64,000 bases of DNA, from assembly GCF_001949145.1 (NCBI RefSeq), contig NW_019091355.1:1114083-1178082 (forward strand). Direction: 5' to 3'. The notes beneath the pieces were generated by a model, which was not told where the DNA came from, did no database searches, and was given only the letters and a program-made list of their open reading frames with translations. This document shows, one piece after another, positions 27,793 through 42,060 of this stretch; within the stretch, counting starts at the first letter, position 1, and each line of letters begins with the position of its first letter. A program made the position numbers and the translations under genes. Origin of the DNA: Acanthaster planci. Taxonomy: Eukaryota; Echinodermata; Asteroidea; Valvatida; Acanthasteridae.

Positions 27793-28387
27793 AACATGCC
27801 CCTAAACATTTAAGTATAATGAATTAAATTAAAGATATATTGGAGCTGCATTACAAGAACTTCCCAATAATAAAATTGCATTGCAGCTTTAAAAGTGAAA
27901 CAAAAACTATATTAAGCACAGCTGGCCTTTGTGTATATAACTTTACGACGAAGTTACCATTTTCCCGTTAAGTCTCACAGTGCCATGTCTCATTAATGTT
28001 TCAGCACGCCTGAGCAACAACCAAGTCAAGCATTCGAGGTGTAAATGACGGTACGTCCAAACTGGCGGGCATGGCACAGAACAATTGAGCCGTTGAATAT
28101 GGAGTTGATGACGTTAATCTTAGTGTTTCCCAAATAGACAGGTATACGGTGTGACACGCCTGAGCGCGCGGCGTGATGCGTGCGCGTTACGATCAACGTG
28201 TCCTTAGTAGCACGAGGGCCCTCAAAGCATTAAGCCCAGTCATCCCTGAAGGTCGTAGGGAAAACAAATATGTGTGTATATCAGAGAAGTGGTCGGGTCG
28301 GGAATACGATCGGCAAGAGTGGAAAATTCAGGGTCACGCAAGTGGCACGAACACCTCCTCCCCTGCACAGACGGTGAAAGAAAAAAC

Positions 28388-28423
<36 letters not shown>
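28388..28423 (+). repeat. (GA)n microsatellite
   Basis: Eighteen GA units with one C interruption, in otherwise unremarkable intergenic DNA. Confidence 0.95.
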
Positions 28424-28428
<5 letters not shown>

Positions 28429-28774
28429 CTAAGTAAGTAGGCCTATGATAATAGAAGATTAAATATGAATTCTTGCGCCACTCTATTTATCTCTGGTTTT
28501 AATTCAAATTTTGGGATTTTTTTTTAAGCCCACAGCAATAAAGCAACGCATATTCAATGTATCATTCTGAGGCAGAAAGCTCCTGTCACGGCTGGGCGCA
28601 AAATAGATTCGTGCTTTTTTGCCTTATTTTATTTTCACTTTTTTGTTGCTTGGAACAGCTGTAGTTTTTGTGCTTCATTATCTCAACCATCTACACGACA
28701 GTTTGACGTTTGGGCAATCTAAATGCAGAGAATATAACAAAATTGCATTTTATGCCCACGGTTTGAAAAAGGAG

Positions 28775-28782
28775 TGACGTCA
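28775..28782. promoter_or_regulatory. CRE palindrome TGACGTCA
   Basis: A perfect cAMP-response-element/ATF-CREB 8-mer. Two more perfect copies follow within 3 kb (30614-30621 and 31774-31781), and a fourth is at 5540-5547. About one is expected by chance in 64 kb. No promoter is known nearby, so function is only a possibility. Confidence 0.3.
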
Positions 28783-29762
28783 CAGCCATGGCGCCTTCAT
28801 GCGTCAAAAGGGAGACGTAAGGGTGCTCTACGTTATAATATTGGATTCCCTGGCGTAGCTTCTCCGCAGGAAAACTTTTGTGAGTCTAATTCTGCGGCAC
28901 CTTTAACACTCCCTGACCAAAAAGAGCAGACGCTAAGGCGAGTATTTATTATTACATTTTAAAATTGGTGTATACCTCTGATAATTCACCTGGTTTGAAC
29001 TTAGGCATGGGTGTCATGATCATTTTCAACCATAAATCAAGATGGCTGGGTAACCACCCCTAAGTCAGATATACCCGAAATAACTTGCTTTATTGACACT
29101 CTCCAAAACCTCCAACTTTCCTCCTGTAGCGCTCCAGAGAGAGGACCGGTGCCCCCCTAAAAAAAAAAAACTGCCAGCCACCCGGCCCAGAATAAATACA
29201 CCGAATCGATTTCACAGACCGCACCGGCCAACGCCGTGAAATCCCCGCGTCGTACCATAAAATATTATACGCACTGGCTCACTTTTTCCCTTTATTGAGC
29301 GCCTCGAAGCCTTTTACGAGGCCCCATAAAAAAGGTTGGTATAAAAAAAAAGCCACGGTTATGGGTTGATGAAAAATGCACGAGAGCGGGCATGCAACCG
29401 CCGCGCGAAAAAAGCGCTAAGGGGACGTGGGAGAGACGGCGTGGCAATGTCATCAAAATTTCATGATCCGAGGTGCGGGTTTGCCACCGTCTGCGGTTTA
29501 CAGACCGAGGCTGAGTGTAGTGAAAATATCGCTTCACCCAATCAGCAGAGATGGACCATCAGAGTTTTGGCTTTGAGATACGGCTTTGATTCTCATCGGA
29601 AACGAAAATGGAAAATAGAACCTAGGAGTCATTGTCTCAGATTTCCTCCCTTCATGGTTATATCCTATAAAATGTGCTGCAAGACAGCATGAAGAAGTAT
29701 TTGGAGACAACATTATGAGAGAAGACATAGACAAAATGAGAAGCTTAAGACCACAAAAACAG

Positions 29763-29850
29763 GACTCGATAGCTCAGTGGATAAAGCACTGACACAGTGT
29801 TCTAATACTCGGAAGTCTGAGTTATGAATCAATGTTTTCGATCAACGTCA
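29763..29850 (+). repeat. tRNA-like fragment (SINE or tRNA pseudogene)
   Basis: GACTCGATAGCTCAGTGG at 29763-29780 contains a perfect A box TAGCTCAGTGG with a D-arm-like stem. It is followed by an anticodon-arm-like ACTGACACAGTGTTCTAAT and a decayed B-box region (GAGTTATGAATCA, expected GGTTCGAATCC). The T-arm consensus is broken, so this is not a functional tRNA. It looks like the head of a tRNA-derived SINE. Confidence 0.55.
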
Positions 29851-32800
29851 CATTATGAATTGATCCACAGAAAGCATCAATGCAGGCAGCCATCGAACAG
29901 AAAGTTGAAGTCCAAGTTGCTTGGCGCGCGGACAAATATACCTTACATGCAACGTTCAAGTTGATGGCAAGAGACCGTAGCAGGAAACTCTGGCGTCACA
30001 GCAATATTTAATTGACACACGTCGTGCACGTCGCCCGGCAGAGGCTAAAGAACGACGGGGGTTGGCACGGGGGGAGAAGAAGGGGCCGCGACGCCGCGGG
30101 GCACGGTACGTGACCAGCACACCGACGAGAGAATTAGGTCCACGTTACTTTATACCACGGCGAAAGCACACCGGGCAGGCAAGCGTGCAAGGCAAGGGGC
30201 GAACGGAACGGGAATTAGACGACGCTGATGTGTGAGTTTCCAGGGACGGATCTGATCATATTCCCGGTCGGCTACCCTACTTTGTGAGCTCTTTTAGGCC
30301 GGCTCAATCATTATGCGCCTTCCCCTCTTGCATACTAGAAATCCAGCGGAACGACTGCCTGAAAATTGCACCGCCGATGCGTAATGGCGACCGACTTGGG
30401 ACGCGCAGAAATGGCAGGAGTGCTGATCGATACAAGTTAAGGCTTTAAGAGAAACAGCCTTTGCAAACGGCAGCTAAACGCTAACCACTTTTAAAACAGA
30501 AAAATAGTTATAGCATCCACGCAGCCTTTTTCAAAATAAATTCTCCGGCTGCAATACCGTCCCTTTGATTTTGAGGAATATTGTTTTATTGTCTGTTTAG
30601 GTTTGTTAAGCTGTGACGTCAACAACGCCTTTCGGCAATGCTGCGAATCGAAACCGTTTGTTGTCGTCGCCTCAATTTATCCCAGCAAAACGGACAATGA
30701 AACCCTTCTTTTATAGACGCGATCAAAGCGTGCAGAATGCACGTCTTTCCTAATTCAATATGGCGCGCGGGCGAAAACTAAAATGCCCTTGAGCTTCTAG
30801 CTTTCCCGACATCGATGAAAAAAATGCCGCGTATTATTGACAACGCACTAAGCCGAGAAACAGCTAACCGTATGAAAATTGAAAAGGTATAATGGAGGCA
30901 CACAGCGAAAGAGCCATTCTCAGGTCCGTAGATTTTATATTTGTTCCTTCCTTCTTTTCTTTTTCCCTTTTTCTCTGTGAATGCGCCCGCGTGCTCTGCA
31001 CAGTTTGCCTTCGATTTCCATAAACACAGAGCGGAACAGGAGGTAAGGCTTAGCCCGAGGGCCTCACGGTCGCTGACGGCCTGGCTCGGCCTGGTGCTCC
31101 GCTGAAAGGAACCCGAACTCCCTGCAGAATGAGTGCGCACAATTTCATTGTCCCGGGTCTTTTTTCCCGGCACGTGAGCAGGCGCCCGGGGCCTACAGAC
31201 GGATAATTTTCATTCTTTTTTTCCCTCCCGTTCCTGGAACATCTTTCCAGGTTTTTTTTTTCAATAAAAAATTCCCGAACAGAAAACGGACACTTTCCGG
31301 TAAGACGCAGGCCAGACACCGAAAACGCAAAGCGACGGAACAGCCCCCGTTTATGGATCGATACCTAGACGGGCTAGCTCTTTGCCTAAAATGCTAGGCA
31401 GCGCTCGTAACTTGACAGCTATTGATATCATAATGACCTTAGGTACGCGGTGCGTTATAATATCATCATATAGGGATGGGAGGAGCTTAATACATGTATA
31501 GCTAAACACACACTGGGAGACCGAACCTCTGTTTGATATAAAAACATGTTACTTTACACAAAGAGACTAATCTCATAAAGCAAGAGAGAAACGTTGAAGC
31601 AAAAGAGGAAAAAGGACGACCCTTGCTAACGCATCTCGGGACAAAAGGAGTCCAAAACTGGAGCAAATATACAAAGAAAACAACTGCAAAGAAAAATTTA
31701 GAAAGTATTGGTGTGATTAAAACTTGCCCCAGATTTCACTTTGTCTTTTGAGTGTTTACAGACCTTTTTCTAGTGACGTCACGATCGTGCTGGACCTATG
31801 ATGTGTTGTGATGGTAATGAGTGCATAGTGTTGTGATGGTAATCTACGTATTCAAGATAAACAAGTCAAGCATGCAGCGTTCGCACGTGCACTTGCACGT
31901 GGTTGAAGCTGCCCATAGGAATATATATGATCAGCGTGGCCATGGCGGTCCACACGTGGTGGTGTTTTTACATTAAGTCACGTGGGTGAAAAAGGTCCAT
32001 ATGTATCCGTTTCATTACAACAAGTACATGTACACAACCTTTTGTTTACCGACATTGTTTATTTTAAATAATTTCATCCCTACAATTGATGCCATTTTCC
32101 AAGCTTTCAGGTGCGTGCGCATACACACAGAGTGCAGAGTCTATTTGGTGCGCGAATGCAACATTGTTTAAGTTAATTTGATGTCACGTCAGAGTTGATG
32201 TTGGTGAAAAACCGGCTGGACGAGCCGGTCGATTAACATTCAGAATTTCTATGGGGGCTTGCGGAGCCGGAGTGGCACAAAATTCGGACTTGTCGACCGC
32301 GGGAACATGTGTAGGAGGCTGGGAGCTCATTCTTAGCGGCGCTATTCAATGTGGATGGTAACATCGACCTCGTAACTTGTAGAACTTACATCGTGTACAA
32401 CAGAAACTTGTTTGTCACTTTTAGTTGTATATTGGTTTTCGGGTCCGTTGCTAATGCTGAATATGATAAATGGGATACAGTTTCTTGTTCTTTAAGTTTT
32501 CGACCTCTAAAATGCATGCACAATATAATAATCAGTCCCAATCAATTCCAATCTCGCGGTACCCTGATGTCTCGAATTCGAATACAAACTCGGTTATTGT
32601 CAAGTAGAAGGCCCCGATGCCCCTTCCTCCAGAAGCCCCGCCCTCTTGTTGGCGAATGAAGTGGCATTGTTTACCTTTGTTTCGTATTCTGAGCTTCGCA
32701 TATTTGATCAAAACTATAATTGTGAGATGCGAATCCGACGTCTAAGACAAGACAAGTTACCAGCCCGTACTCTTCCCCCTAACCGGCTGTTAATGCAATC

Positions 32801-33023
32801 TTAGGTCCAGGCTTCCAAGTGATCTGATCTACGCGACGGGTACCGAAAGATTGCTACCAAGGGCTCCCAAGATTATGAATAAAGCAGGCACATGTCAAAG
32901 ATCGAGAATCTTAGTGATATCACACCCCGAAGAAACCTCAGTTGGACAACATCAATGTTTGAAAATTTTCAATTTTAACCTTATTGGTGTGCAGCTTTTG
33001 GAAAAAGGTTGCAGGTTTTTTTT

Positions 33024-33035
33024 GGGGGGGGGGGG
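33024..33035 (+). repeat. G12 homopolymer after T8
   Basis: A T8G12 run, a likely place for length errors or polymorphism. Confidence 0.9.
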
Positions 33036-34858
33036 CATCTTCCGTTGCGTAGGGTTGAAATCGAGGATGCACTGACAAACTTCGGCCCCTTACATAGACT
33101 TGGAAAATCTATACCATAGGAGCTGTCCCAGGTTGCATGTAGGTTGCAGGAATGAGCCCACATAGGTGTGGTTATACGTTTTACATTCACGAATTCGGTT
33201 ACCGCTGACACTAAATACCCGATTCGTATACGGCTTGATATCAAAGAGAGCGGTCCGTGAGAGACAGTGAAAAAAAAAGGCGTTTTGTCGATCAAAGGTT
33301 CTGTCTGTGCAAACATGAAGTGCGAAGACCACTATCACTTTAAGATCAGGCAAACCGTAGCATTTAAATGCAGAAATCGGGAGCAACTCTGAGAGCGTGG
33401 TTCGAACCTAGCTCAAAGATGTGGGATAGCCCATGCTAGAGAGGACAGCAGGCCGCGCCGACATGACTCCCATTCCCCGAGTTGTTTACCTGCGACCGGC
33501 GGCATCTCCCTTTCCTTTTACCGCCGCCGGCCTCCCTGTGTAATTCCGCCCTTCATCCAACACAATTACCGCGTAATGGCAGCCGCACCGTACGCGGATG
33601 GGATCATCGTAAATCGAGTTTGGTACTCAGCGCCGGCGACTCGAAGACTGGCGGGAAAGTCCGAGAAAAAACACCAACAGGCGGGAGAGCTTAAAAGCGT
33701 GTGGAACGGGAAGAGATCCCTTCAGTAATTCATTCAGGAATTGACTAGCTCTCCCTGGGACGACGCTGCGACTGTTCCTATACATTCAACTACGGCAACA
33801 TCACGTTCACGTTCTAATGTAAACGACGGCTATAGCCTCGCAGCTCTTTGTTGGTCGATCCTTGCCTGATACGGACGTTCGCGTCCTTCTGAGCGAACCC
33901 CGACATCATGTGACTTCAAACACGCCTGAAAAAGAAGGAAAAGAGCGGGAAATCCGACCAAAGCAGCCAACAGAATCAATAAATAACCTTTTCTTTCCAG
34001 GTCCGACTGGACCACTATGCAATCATGGTGCAATGAAGCTGTGCGCCAACTGAAACCCGTGCCAAGGGTCGTCTGTGTTGAGATTGGAAGGACACAGCGA
34101 GTCATGGATTTAGAAGGGCCCTTCAACAATAAGCAGTGGAAGCAATTACACATGCGCCTAAGGGACCATTTTGTATAATGTCCTGAAGACTGGTTCATAT
34201 CATAACCTGCACATAATTAATTGGCACCCTGCCTGCTTTTTCTCTTCGCCAATCTGGTTACGGTTTGGGATTGCTGGGAAGAAGCGAAGAACTTGCTTTT
34301 AGTTTTAAATGTTCCTCACGTCTCACATATTTTACTTAACTCTGCCAGGTCGCCTTTAAAATATAGCGCATACCCCCGACATCTTGCGACGCGACTCGTT
34401 TTCCTCATGTAATTCATTTTTCATAGATCTTTACTCCGCGCCGCCACTCGCTCCTTCCGCGGTCTGTGCGTCTCTAATTACATAATCCATGGACGGGAAT
34501 CGACGTGCCTGGTTTACCTAACCGCAAATAACGTTATATCCGCCGATGGACGGGGAGTCCGTCATTTAAGAGCCGTGGATTGCTTGGGATGAGTGAGTAG
34601 AGAGTTGAAAAACAGAGCACCGCGTCGGTCTTCGGGAATGGGGAAATGAAAGCGCATGGTATATGGAGACCCACTCTCCCCCAAAGGGTTAATGTGTGAT
34701 CGGCCGGGGTTCCTGAACAAATCATGACGGTTGTGATAATCGAATAACCAGGCGGCGGCACCGACTCCAAGATTTCTTTCGCGGGGCCGGAAAGAGATAA
34801 ACAGAATCGCGGGCCCCGAATTACATCGAATTTTAAACGCGGCTCGGTCTGGGGATTC

Positions 34859-34877
34859 AAAAAAAAAAAAAAAAAAA
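34859..34877 (+). repeat. A19 homopolymer
   Basis: Nineteen consecutive A. It could be the tail of a retroposed copy, but no element is recognisable to its left. Confidence 0.9.
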
Positions 34878-37800
34878 CCGTTGTGATGAATAATGCGAAG
34901 CGCGTCTGGCCAGTTAAGATCGCACGTCAGATTCTAATAGCGTCGCTTTCTGCGGTAGAAATTCGCGCCGGCTTTTAAGAGGTTGTCTAGCGCTTTCGCT
35001 TTTTGTTCTCTTCTGGCTTTTTCACTCGGTCAACATAGCCGAGAGGGCGAAATCTCACTGTGCGCTAGGACAAGCATCTCCTGCGCACTCAAGTAAGGAG
35101 ATTTTCATCCACTTTAACGCACCGGCTCCCAAATGCCTCGCATTGTTCTTTGATTAAAAGCGCATTTCGGAATGGCTACTATATGCAAAGTTTATGGACA
35201 AATGCTATTTTGTAACAGAAAGGCACGATAGCATAGAGTTGGGGAGAGATTCAAGTGGAGAACAGGCCGTGTCTTTAACAATAATCAAATTGTTTTCTCA
35301 GTGTAACAGCGCCCTCTAACAGTCGGGTGTACGAGTCACTGTGGTTGAAAATCTACAAAGTGGGATTACGGGGCTAGAGCCTGAAATAGCTTGCTTTTTA
35401 CTCGACGATCTTTATACTTGTTTTGTACGAACATTCTGCGTTGTGAACTCTTTTCTTGAGTTACAAATCGCGCGAATGGTATTCTGGCAGTAAGTTTGTC
35501 GAAACCACACTCTCATTTTGGAGGAAGATTTCAAACGCAAATTTGTGAATAAACAAACAAGCAGAAATAGGCACTGTCAAAAATCATCGGTACCGCGTCA
35601 AATTGCATTGCTACCTTTTTCTGCGAACAGTTCTGCCACAATTCAGTGAAGCATTGAATCGAGATGTAGATAAAATGCCCCTACAGGCAGATACGTGTAC
35701 GTGTGATCACTGCTCACTCACAAAGGCCCCTGGAAATAGCTAAAGCATCGTGGCTGACTGTTTAGACAAATCGCCCAATGCATTTTGTGAAACACCTGCA
35801 CACTGCTTGTCCGTCATTACTGGGGGGGGCATTCTGACGTAAATATTAAAAGTTTAGGGGAGAATTTGGGACGTAGTTCTTTATGCCCTTCTCCGCTTTC
35901 AAAGTTATTCCGAATGTGGGCTTGTTTTATTTTTTGTAATCCATCACACTGTTTTGTAAGAACGTTTCCACGCGCTCTCGGACAATGATCCGCGCGAGAA
36001 TGAAAATGACATACGCCAAGCTGCTGACACCGACCGACCAAATCTCTCTTTTCCTCCTTCAAACCGCGGATCGAGCCAGGAGAGGAATATCAAGACACAA
36101 CAACCGCTATTGGATTGCCTGCAAGTGCAGGATACGCAACTCGCTTCGGGCCAACAGAGATATTCGGTTCGGTTTGAAGCATCGCCGCCGAGATTCCGTC
36201 GGAAGTTGTCGAGCCGTGGGTAGAGGAACCGAAAGGACACTTCACGAGCGGTCTTTTGTGAAGCCCCAGCAGGTTATTTTTGTCCGTTTCCGTTGCCTGC
36301 CCCACCACAATTATTGAGAGTGACTGCTGATCATTCAGATCTATTGCCTTTAGTTCAGGGGACAGTGATGGCGCCAGCACTTTGAAGGCAGGCAGCGAGC
36401 GAGGGAGCTATGGCATTATGGTAATTCTACTCACTGAATTTCTTTCTTATGCATTGAGAGATCTTTAACATGTTAGTATACTCTCCCAACCGAAAACGTC
36501 CTTATGAACCAAATTCTATACTTTTTTAGAAAGTTCAAGAACACAATGCGCAAGCATCGTATTAAGCATCGTTTCACTAGGAACTGCTCGCAGTCCAATG
36601 TTCACATTCCTTTTTACGTCGAGAGCACTTGAAGGAAACATCTGCAGGTGCTCATTTCCCTATTTCAAAGAGAGGGAGGACACACACAGAGCTCTGTCGG
36701 GGTACGTGCTCTTTGCCCTCATAGGATGCAGTGTACAATACATTGTAAGTAGACAGATTGCGCCAGCCAAGTCATGTGACCTACAGTGGGTCAACAAAGC
36801 CCATAGTAATGTGTGTTTTAATTGTTGTTTACCAAAAGTGAAGCCAATTTTCGATGTAGTACCCAGTTCATCTGCAGTGCGTGTATGGTACTGACTTTCG
36901 ACTTTATTTTTGATGATACTTACGACACGCTTTGCTTTGGGAGGACGCTATGTTTTATACTCATAACAGGTCACATGATTTAGTGGGTGCCATTGGTCTA
37001 TTCAGTACGTAGCATTTTGAAAATCCCATATAAAACATGTACATACATAGATACATATTCTTTTTCACTTTGGGTTTCTACATAGCTGAGACCCCAACCC
37101 ACAAAACGGCAACATGCCCTATAGAGGGCGCCGTACAGTGAGCATGAACACAACTTACTGTGGCTCATGCCGAGCTGTGAACATTAAGCGAACCAAAGCA
37201 GGTCTAGCTACTTTCAGGGACTTAAAGTCATGGCCACCAATTCAAGGTTTCAAAATGGAATCCTTTCCTATTATCAGTGGTTATTTAAGCGCGTATATTG
37301 TAAGTTGTAGGGAAACACGCGTAACGTGGCCTTTAAACCCCATATTTCCGACACTTCATAGTACAGGCACAAGTAGGCTAGTCATGTGTGTGGGTCGTGG
37401 CAGAGTACGGGACACTAACACGTTATTTGTTGCTGAAAAGTCGATTACCTTTGCTCAACGTTTGGTATGAGGTTTAAGAAACATCTAACACCTTTTCCCC
37501 AACTTTCAAATATTCATATGAGCCAGTTGAACAGATATGAACTTGATTGACACGCAAACTGCCAAATTTTGACACCAAACTTACCCCGTTTTGGCTTGGT
37601 ACCCACAGGCTTTTCTCCACCATACCACCGTGTACCAGACGTATCTCTAAGTATCTTAGAGTAAATGAAGAGGTATTAGAACCAGTCTTGTGAGGCATCG
37701 AATCAAAAATGACCACGGCTAGTGTAGTTCTGACAGCCACTTAACGGTTGATAAAGGGTCATGTGCCGCGACTCAATTGACTTACAAAGCCGTTGCACTT

Positions 37801-40800
37801 ACACAACAGCAAAGCTTTCAGAAGGTCCAGCATCAGACTGTTTTTTTAAGGTAAGGTACGCATGCGCAAGCGTTGAAGGATCATTATGTGATAACCGTTC
37901 CATTTATACGTCTGTAATCTTCACATTTCATAAAAGGACTTAAGTGTCTCGTGTAACTGTCAAAGCGAAACTTCCTGAGAGAAGGGCATGGTTTACTTGG
38001 GATTTACAGAAGAGGAGCATCAACAAAATTAATATTCAAATAAATGATGTTTGTCGATGTAGGCCCAGGAATGACTGAAAAGATTACCAGTTGATTGTCA
38101 GGGTCAAGATAAATTTGAAATTTCATGGAAAGTACATTCTGGAAAGGTCTCGAATATGTTGGACTTTTAGAATTGTGAGAAATTGTAAAAGCCTTGAGCA
38201 GTTTGGAGACACAGAGCAGAAAAACGTCACTGTGATACAAAATCTTGCAACGGTCATCTTCATTGGAGATGATGTCACGATTCCTTTGTATATCATAATC
38301 CTTTCTTATCCCTCTACACTTTTGTTAAAGGCACGAACGTCCTCGCTATACAGAGGCGATTCACCGGGGCCTCACACGTCTCCCCCCCCCCACCCATCAG
38401 GAAAATGAGTTCTGTCTTTCTGTCCCAGCGTGACTTCTGGGTGAACGTCCTTAGATTGTGTCATCTCTTACGGCCTGCCGTCGTCCTGGCGGGTTTATCT
38501 TAGATCGCACGCCCACTCCTGACGGCTCGCGAGGTCCCCTCGCGCTGTCGTAAGAACCTGCTCTCCCTCTTCCACTATCAGCTCGTCGCATCGCCCCTTG
38601 CCCTGTCTTCGATCGGTTTACGTGGATGAAGAGAAAGTAATAAAAAAAATCCATTCGTTTCCAGTTCCTCACATTCGTCCATGCGTCTTACATTTCCATC
38701 CGACGACCGTTCTATATATCGCTTTCATAACAAGAATTCTTTCTCCGCTGAAAAGCGAGTTCGAAGACGTAAATTTCCTAGACTTCAGATAAAACAAAAT
38801 GGAAGATTAAGACGATATGGACTGAATGCTGCCGATTGTGTATATCTTGTCTAATGTGTCATTGCAAAATTATTGTCAAAACACGGTGGGCTTATTGGAC
38901 ATTCTTATATTATTGTTTAGTTTTGTTAATTTTAATGATGTTTTCCTTCGCTAAGAGCTTGGGAATTGACAATTTATCTTGGAAGGGGCTGGTGGTGGTA
39001 ATGAAAGCTGGCCTTACGTTAGGGACCCCGAAACTAGCAATACTAATGCGCCTCAGGATAACGAATCATGACATCAATCTAAGGTTTTTCGTGCGATCGA
39101 GCTTTCTCAGCTGCATGAGAGCCGTTTTCCTTCGTCTCTGGCACAGGCTCCACGGTACATAGCCCACGGTCATCAGCAAACGTGGAGCTGTTTGCTTCGC
39201 CCCGACGCGACGTGATCGGTCCATGAAAGCTGAGGGGCGCGGCCTAGCCGCGCCACATCTTGTACACGTGGAACACTATATAGAGGACGGTGCTGGCGCC
39301 TTCTTTCTGCTTAAACAGATAGATTTGTTCCGCCTGGGCTATCGGATCAGGTGTTGGGACAGAGACGGCGATCAGGGCTCGACCGCTGCACGAAGAGGAC
39401 TTCTTTAGGGCGAGGGCGAAGGACGGGGGGGGGTTAGATATCACCCCGACTCCCAAGGGGAACCAGAGCTGTAGGCTCATTTATTCACCGACCTAGCCAT
39501 GCGTAGACAGACCCGGGCGTCACAATTACAGATAATTCTTGAGAGAAAAACGCAAGGGAGGATGTACAATGGTTCCCCTCATCTTCTATCACATGAAAGA
39601 CGATTTTACTCCCAAATGAGAAATATTATGTACACTAATCTGCGTTTTCTTGGAACGATATCAAGGAATTTGGAAAAGTAATTACACTGTGTGCAATTTT
39701 GCTCTGTAAAAACCTATGCAACCACAGACCCTCGACGGACCCTCTATGCGCGCCACTAAGCATCCCTGTGACTCGACCGGTCTAGTTTTATCTTCGTGTA
39801 TTTACAACCACCCAGAAGGCATTAATAGCAGTATTCGGCTGGATTCTCTGAAGCAGCTGTATGGTGACGTCCAGTTGTGCTTTCAAACCAGTCTGTAAAG
39901 AGAAAGGATGCGCCTTAAAAGACAAAAATAGCCTGGCAGCTGCAAGCCTTAGTCGACGCGTGCGATAGTATTTTTGCAGTGGTATAACAGAGGGCGCCAT
40001 GTCACATTTGGTGCTGCTCTTTTTGTTCAGTTTTTTTTTTGTTGAGCGGTCTTATTTCATCTGTCTGCTGTTTTGTAATGACGAAATGATTAGGGCGATC
40101 TTTCTGTGTGATCTACATAGGCATGCGCGGGAAACACTTACTTTGTTTTTGCTTTTCATTGGCCGTGCTTAAATTGCGGTCAAATATCCGGGACACCCAA
40201 CACTGTGCATATGCAAGGCGCTGACTGCGCGGCCGATTTGCCTCAAATTGAATTTTGTGCAAGAAAGATCGAGCGTAGTGCTTAACTCCCGAATATTCTG
40301 TGCTCTCATGTGTATGTACCGTAGGGCTGACCTTGGGTCACAGATCATGTGAAAATCTGACAGACAACTCACGGAAGTTAAAACGTTCCCCTTGACCCGC
40401 GTAAAGGCGTTTCCATAATGCGCATGTCAGTTGCCTGGACTTAGGGTGTAAGTGTGGACTTACGTAAAACGTGGCAAACAAATGCAGGTACGGAACGGAC
40501 CAGAAACATACATATCAAATCACGCTTTAAGGGCTATAATAGATTTAGGAACGAAACAAATGCTAATATTATTGCGCACCTATAGCCGGGTCAAAAATAG
40601 TGCGAAGGATGGAAAGTAATTCTTGCTGCAGCTGGCCATTGGGGGAACATCCATCCGAGAGATTAAACAAATCAATTTCTGTCACACAACCTGCCTATAT
40701 AACCCTATGCACGAAACTCTTGAATGTTTAAAATGCAATAGCGACTCCCTGCACTACCAGCCAACTGAGTCCACACCTTCGATATTTATTAGTTTCGACC

Positions 40801-42060
40801 GCAGAGAGCGGGGAACATGGGATGCGTGACAACTCAGCGGATGGCGTAACTATACCGAGGCGGGGAAATATCGATCAAGATAAAAAGGTTGATGGTAAGT
40901 GGTCGGTGGGCATTTCTTTCAGCAAGGAATCTGGGCCAAGAACGAGAAAGTCGGGTAATTACTCCGCGGCGCGATAAGGAACAGATGACTGGCTGGATCA
41001 GTGAGAACGACTTGGAACGTTTTATCTTGTCACAGTCGAGCGGTAGCCGTTAAAGCAATGATTTAAGGATTGAAGACAAGGATTCCTAGGAAGGTATGTG
41101 TTGCAGAGCAAAATTGGAGCGAACTCGCCACTCCACAAGAGTTTTCAAACCCAAGCGTAAAGGAAACGCAAAGCTTTGCGAGTAGCCAGTGTCCCGATAA
41201 CAGTTGAAGAGAACTGTGTTATACTAGTGTGTTTTAGACGGTTGTACAGTCTGACGGCAGGCACAGATCACGGTCAATTTCAGTCACTGTGCATGCTGTG
41301 TCTAACAAGTAAGGCAGGGCCCGCTCAGAGGAAAGGAGGCCGTAGCGCCCTCAGCAACTCAGCTCTAAATCGAATTCGCTGTTTATGAGGGCGCTCTCCA
41401 GCTACCCAATTTCAGCGGTATCCCTGAACGTATTGTATACATTTGAAAACCTGTAATGGTACCAGGTGATTTAGGGGGTCAGAATGAAATCGTAGAATAC
41501 AGTCTGGTTCTTTCAATTTAACGTTTTCAAATGAATACGTTATGTTGGGAAATCTGACTGAAATTGGGTCCCCTGCGAATACGCTGGATACATGTTCACA
41601 CATGTTATACACATGTATAAGCCCTCTGCTTATGCATGTAAATGTACATGTAGGCCTACCTAGTGCTTTGGCCTACCTTTGGCTTCGAGTTATGTAAGTG
41701 TACGATATGCAGTATCAGTGCTAACAATTATTCCGGTGGTCGGACTTCTGTGCATTTCTACATAGTATCGAAAAGCACGAAGGGGAATTTTGCCATTTGT
41801 GGTGTGTTAATTAACAGGCAACTCAGTGTCAGGGACGTCATGACAACCGCGAAACTTAATCAGAGAGTGGGCCAAGGCAAAACCCGTTTTGTTCACATCG
41901 GGATGTGTTGAAATCATAACTCCCACACATGTCCTGTGATTTTAATGCTGCCTAGCTGTACAGTTTATAAACTTGCTGAACTGTTCCACATCTAGGGTAG
42001 CTCACGGTAACAAAATGTGCATGGCTTCCCTGTCCCCACCCCCAAAAAACGACCAAATGC

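Larger units (their letters stand above)
27807..41400. other. Intergenic, no gene recognised; upstream flank of LRMDA
   Basis: CpG-rich over much of its length, notably 29.2-31.3 kb, 33.4-35.1 kb and 40.8-41.4 kb. Three CRE palindromes lie at 28.8-31.8 kb. The CpG-rich part nearest the gene, 40.8-41.4 kb, is a candidate promoter area for the LRMDA-like gene, but no TATA box, initiator or 5' UTR exon could be fixed. Open frames (up to 131 codons) match nothing. Confidence 0.4.

Noticed and set aside
27399-27809. Leu/Cys-, Ala- or Gln-rich proteins read from the CAG/CAA region
   Set aside because: All frames stay open because of the triplet repeat, which is the tail of a SINE.
33390-33412. GGTTCGAACCT B-box-like sequence
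   Set aside because: No A box at a suitable distance on either side and no tRNA fold, so not called as a tRNA or SINE.
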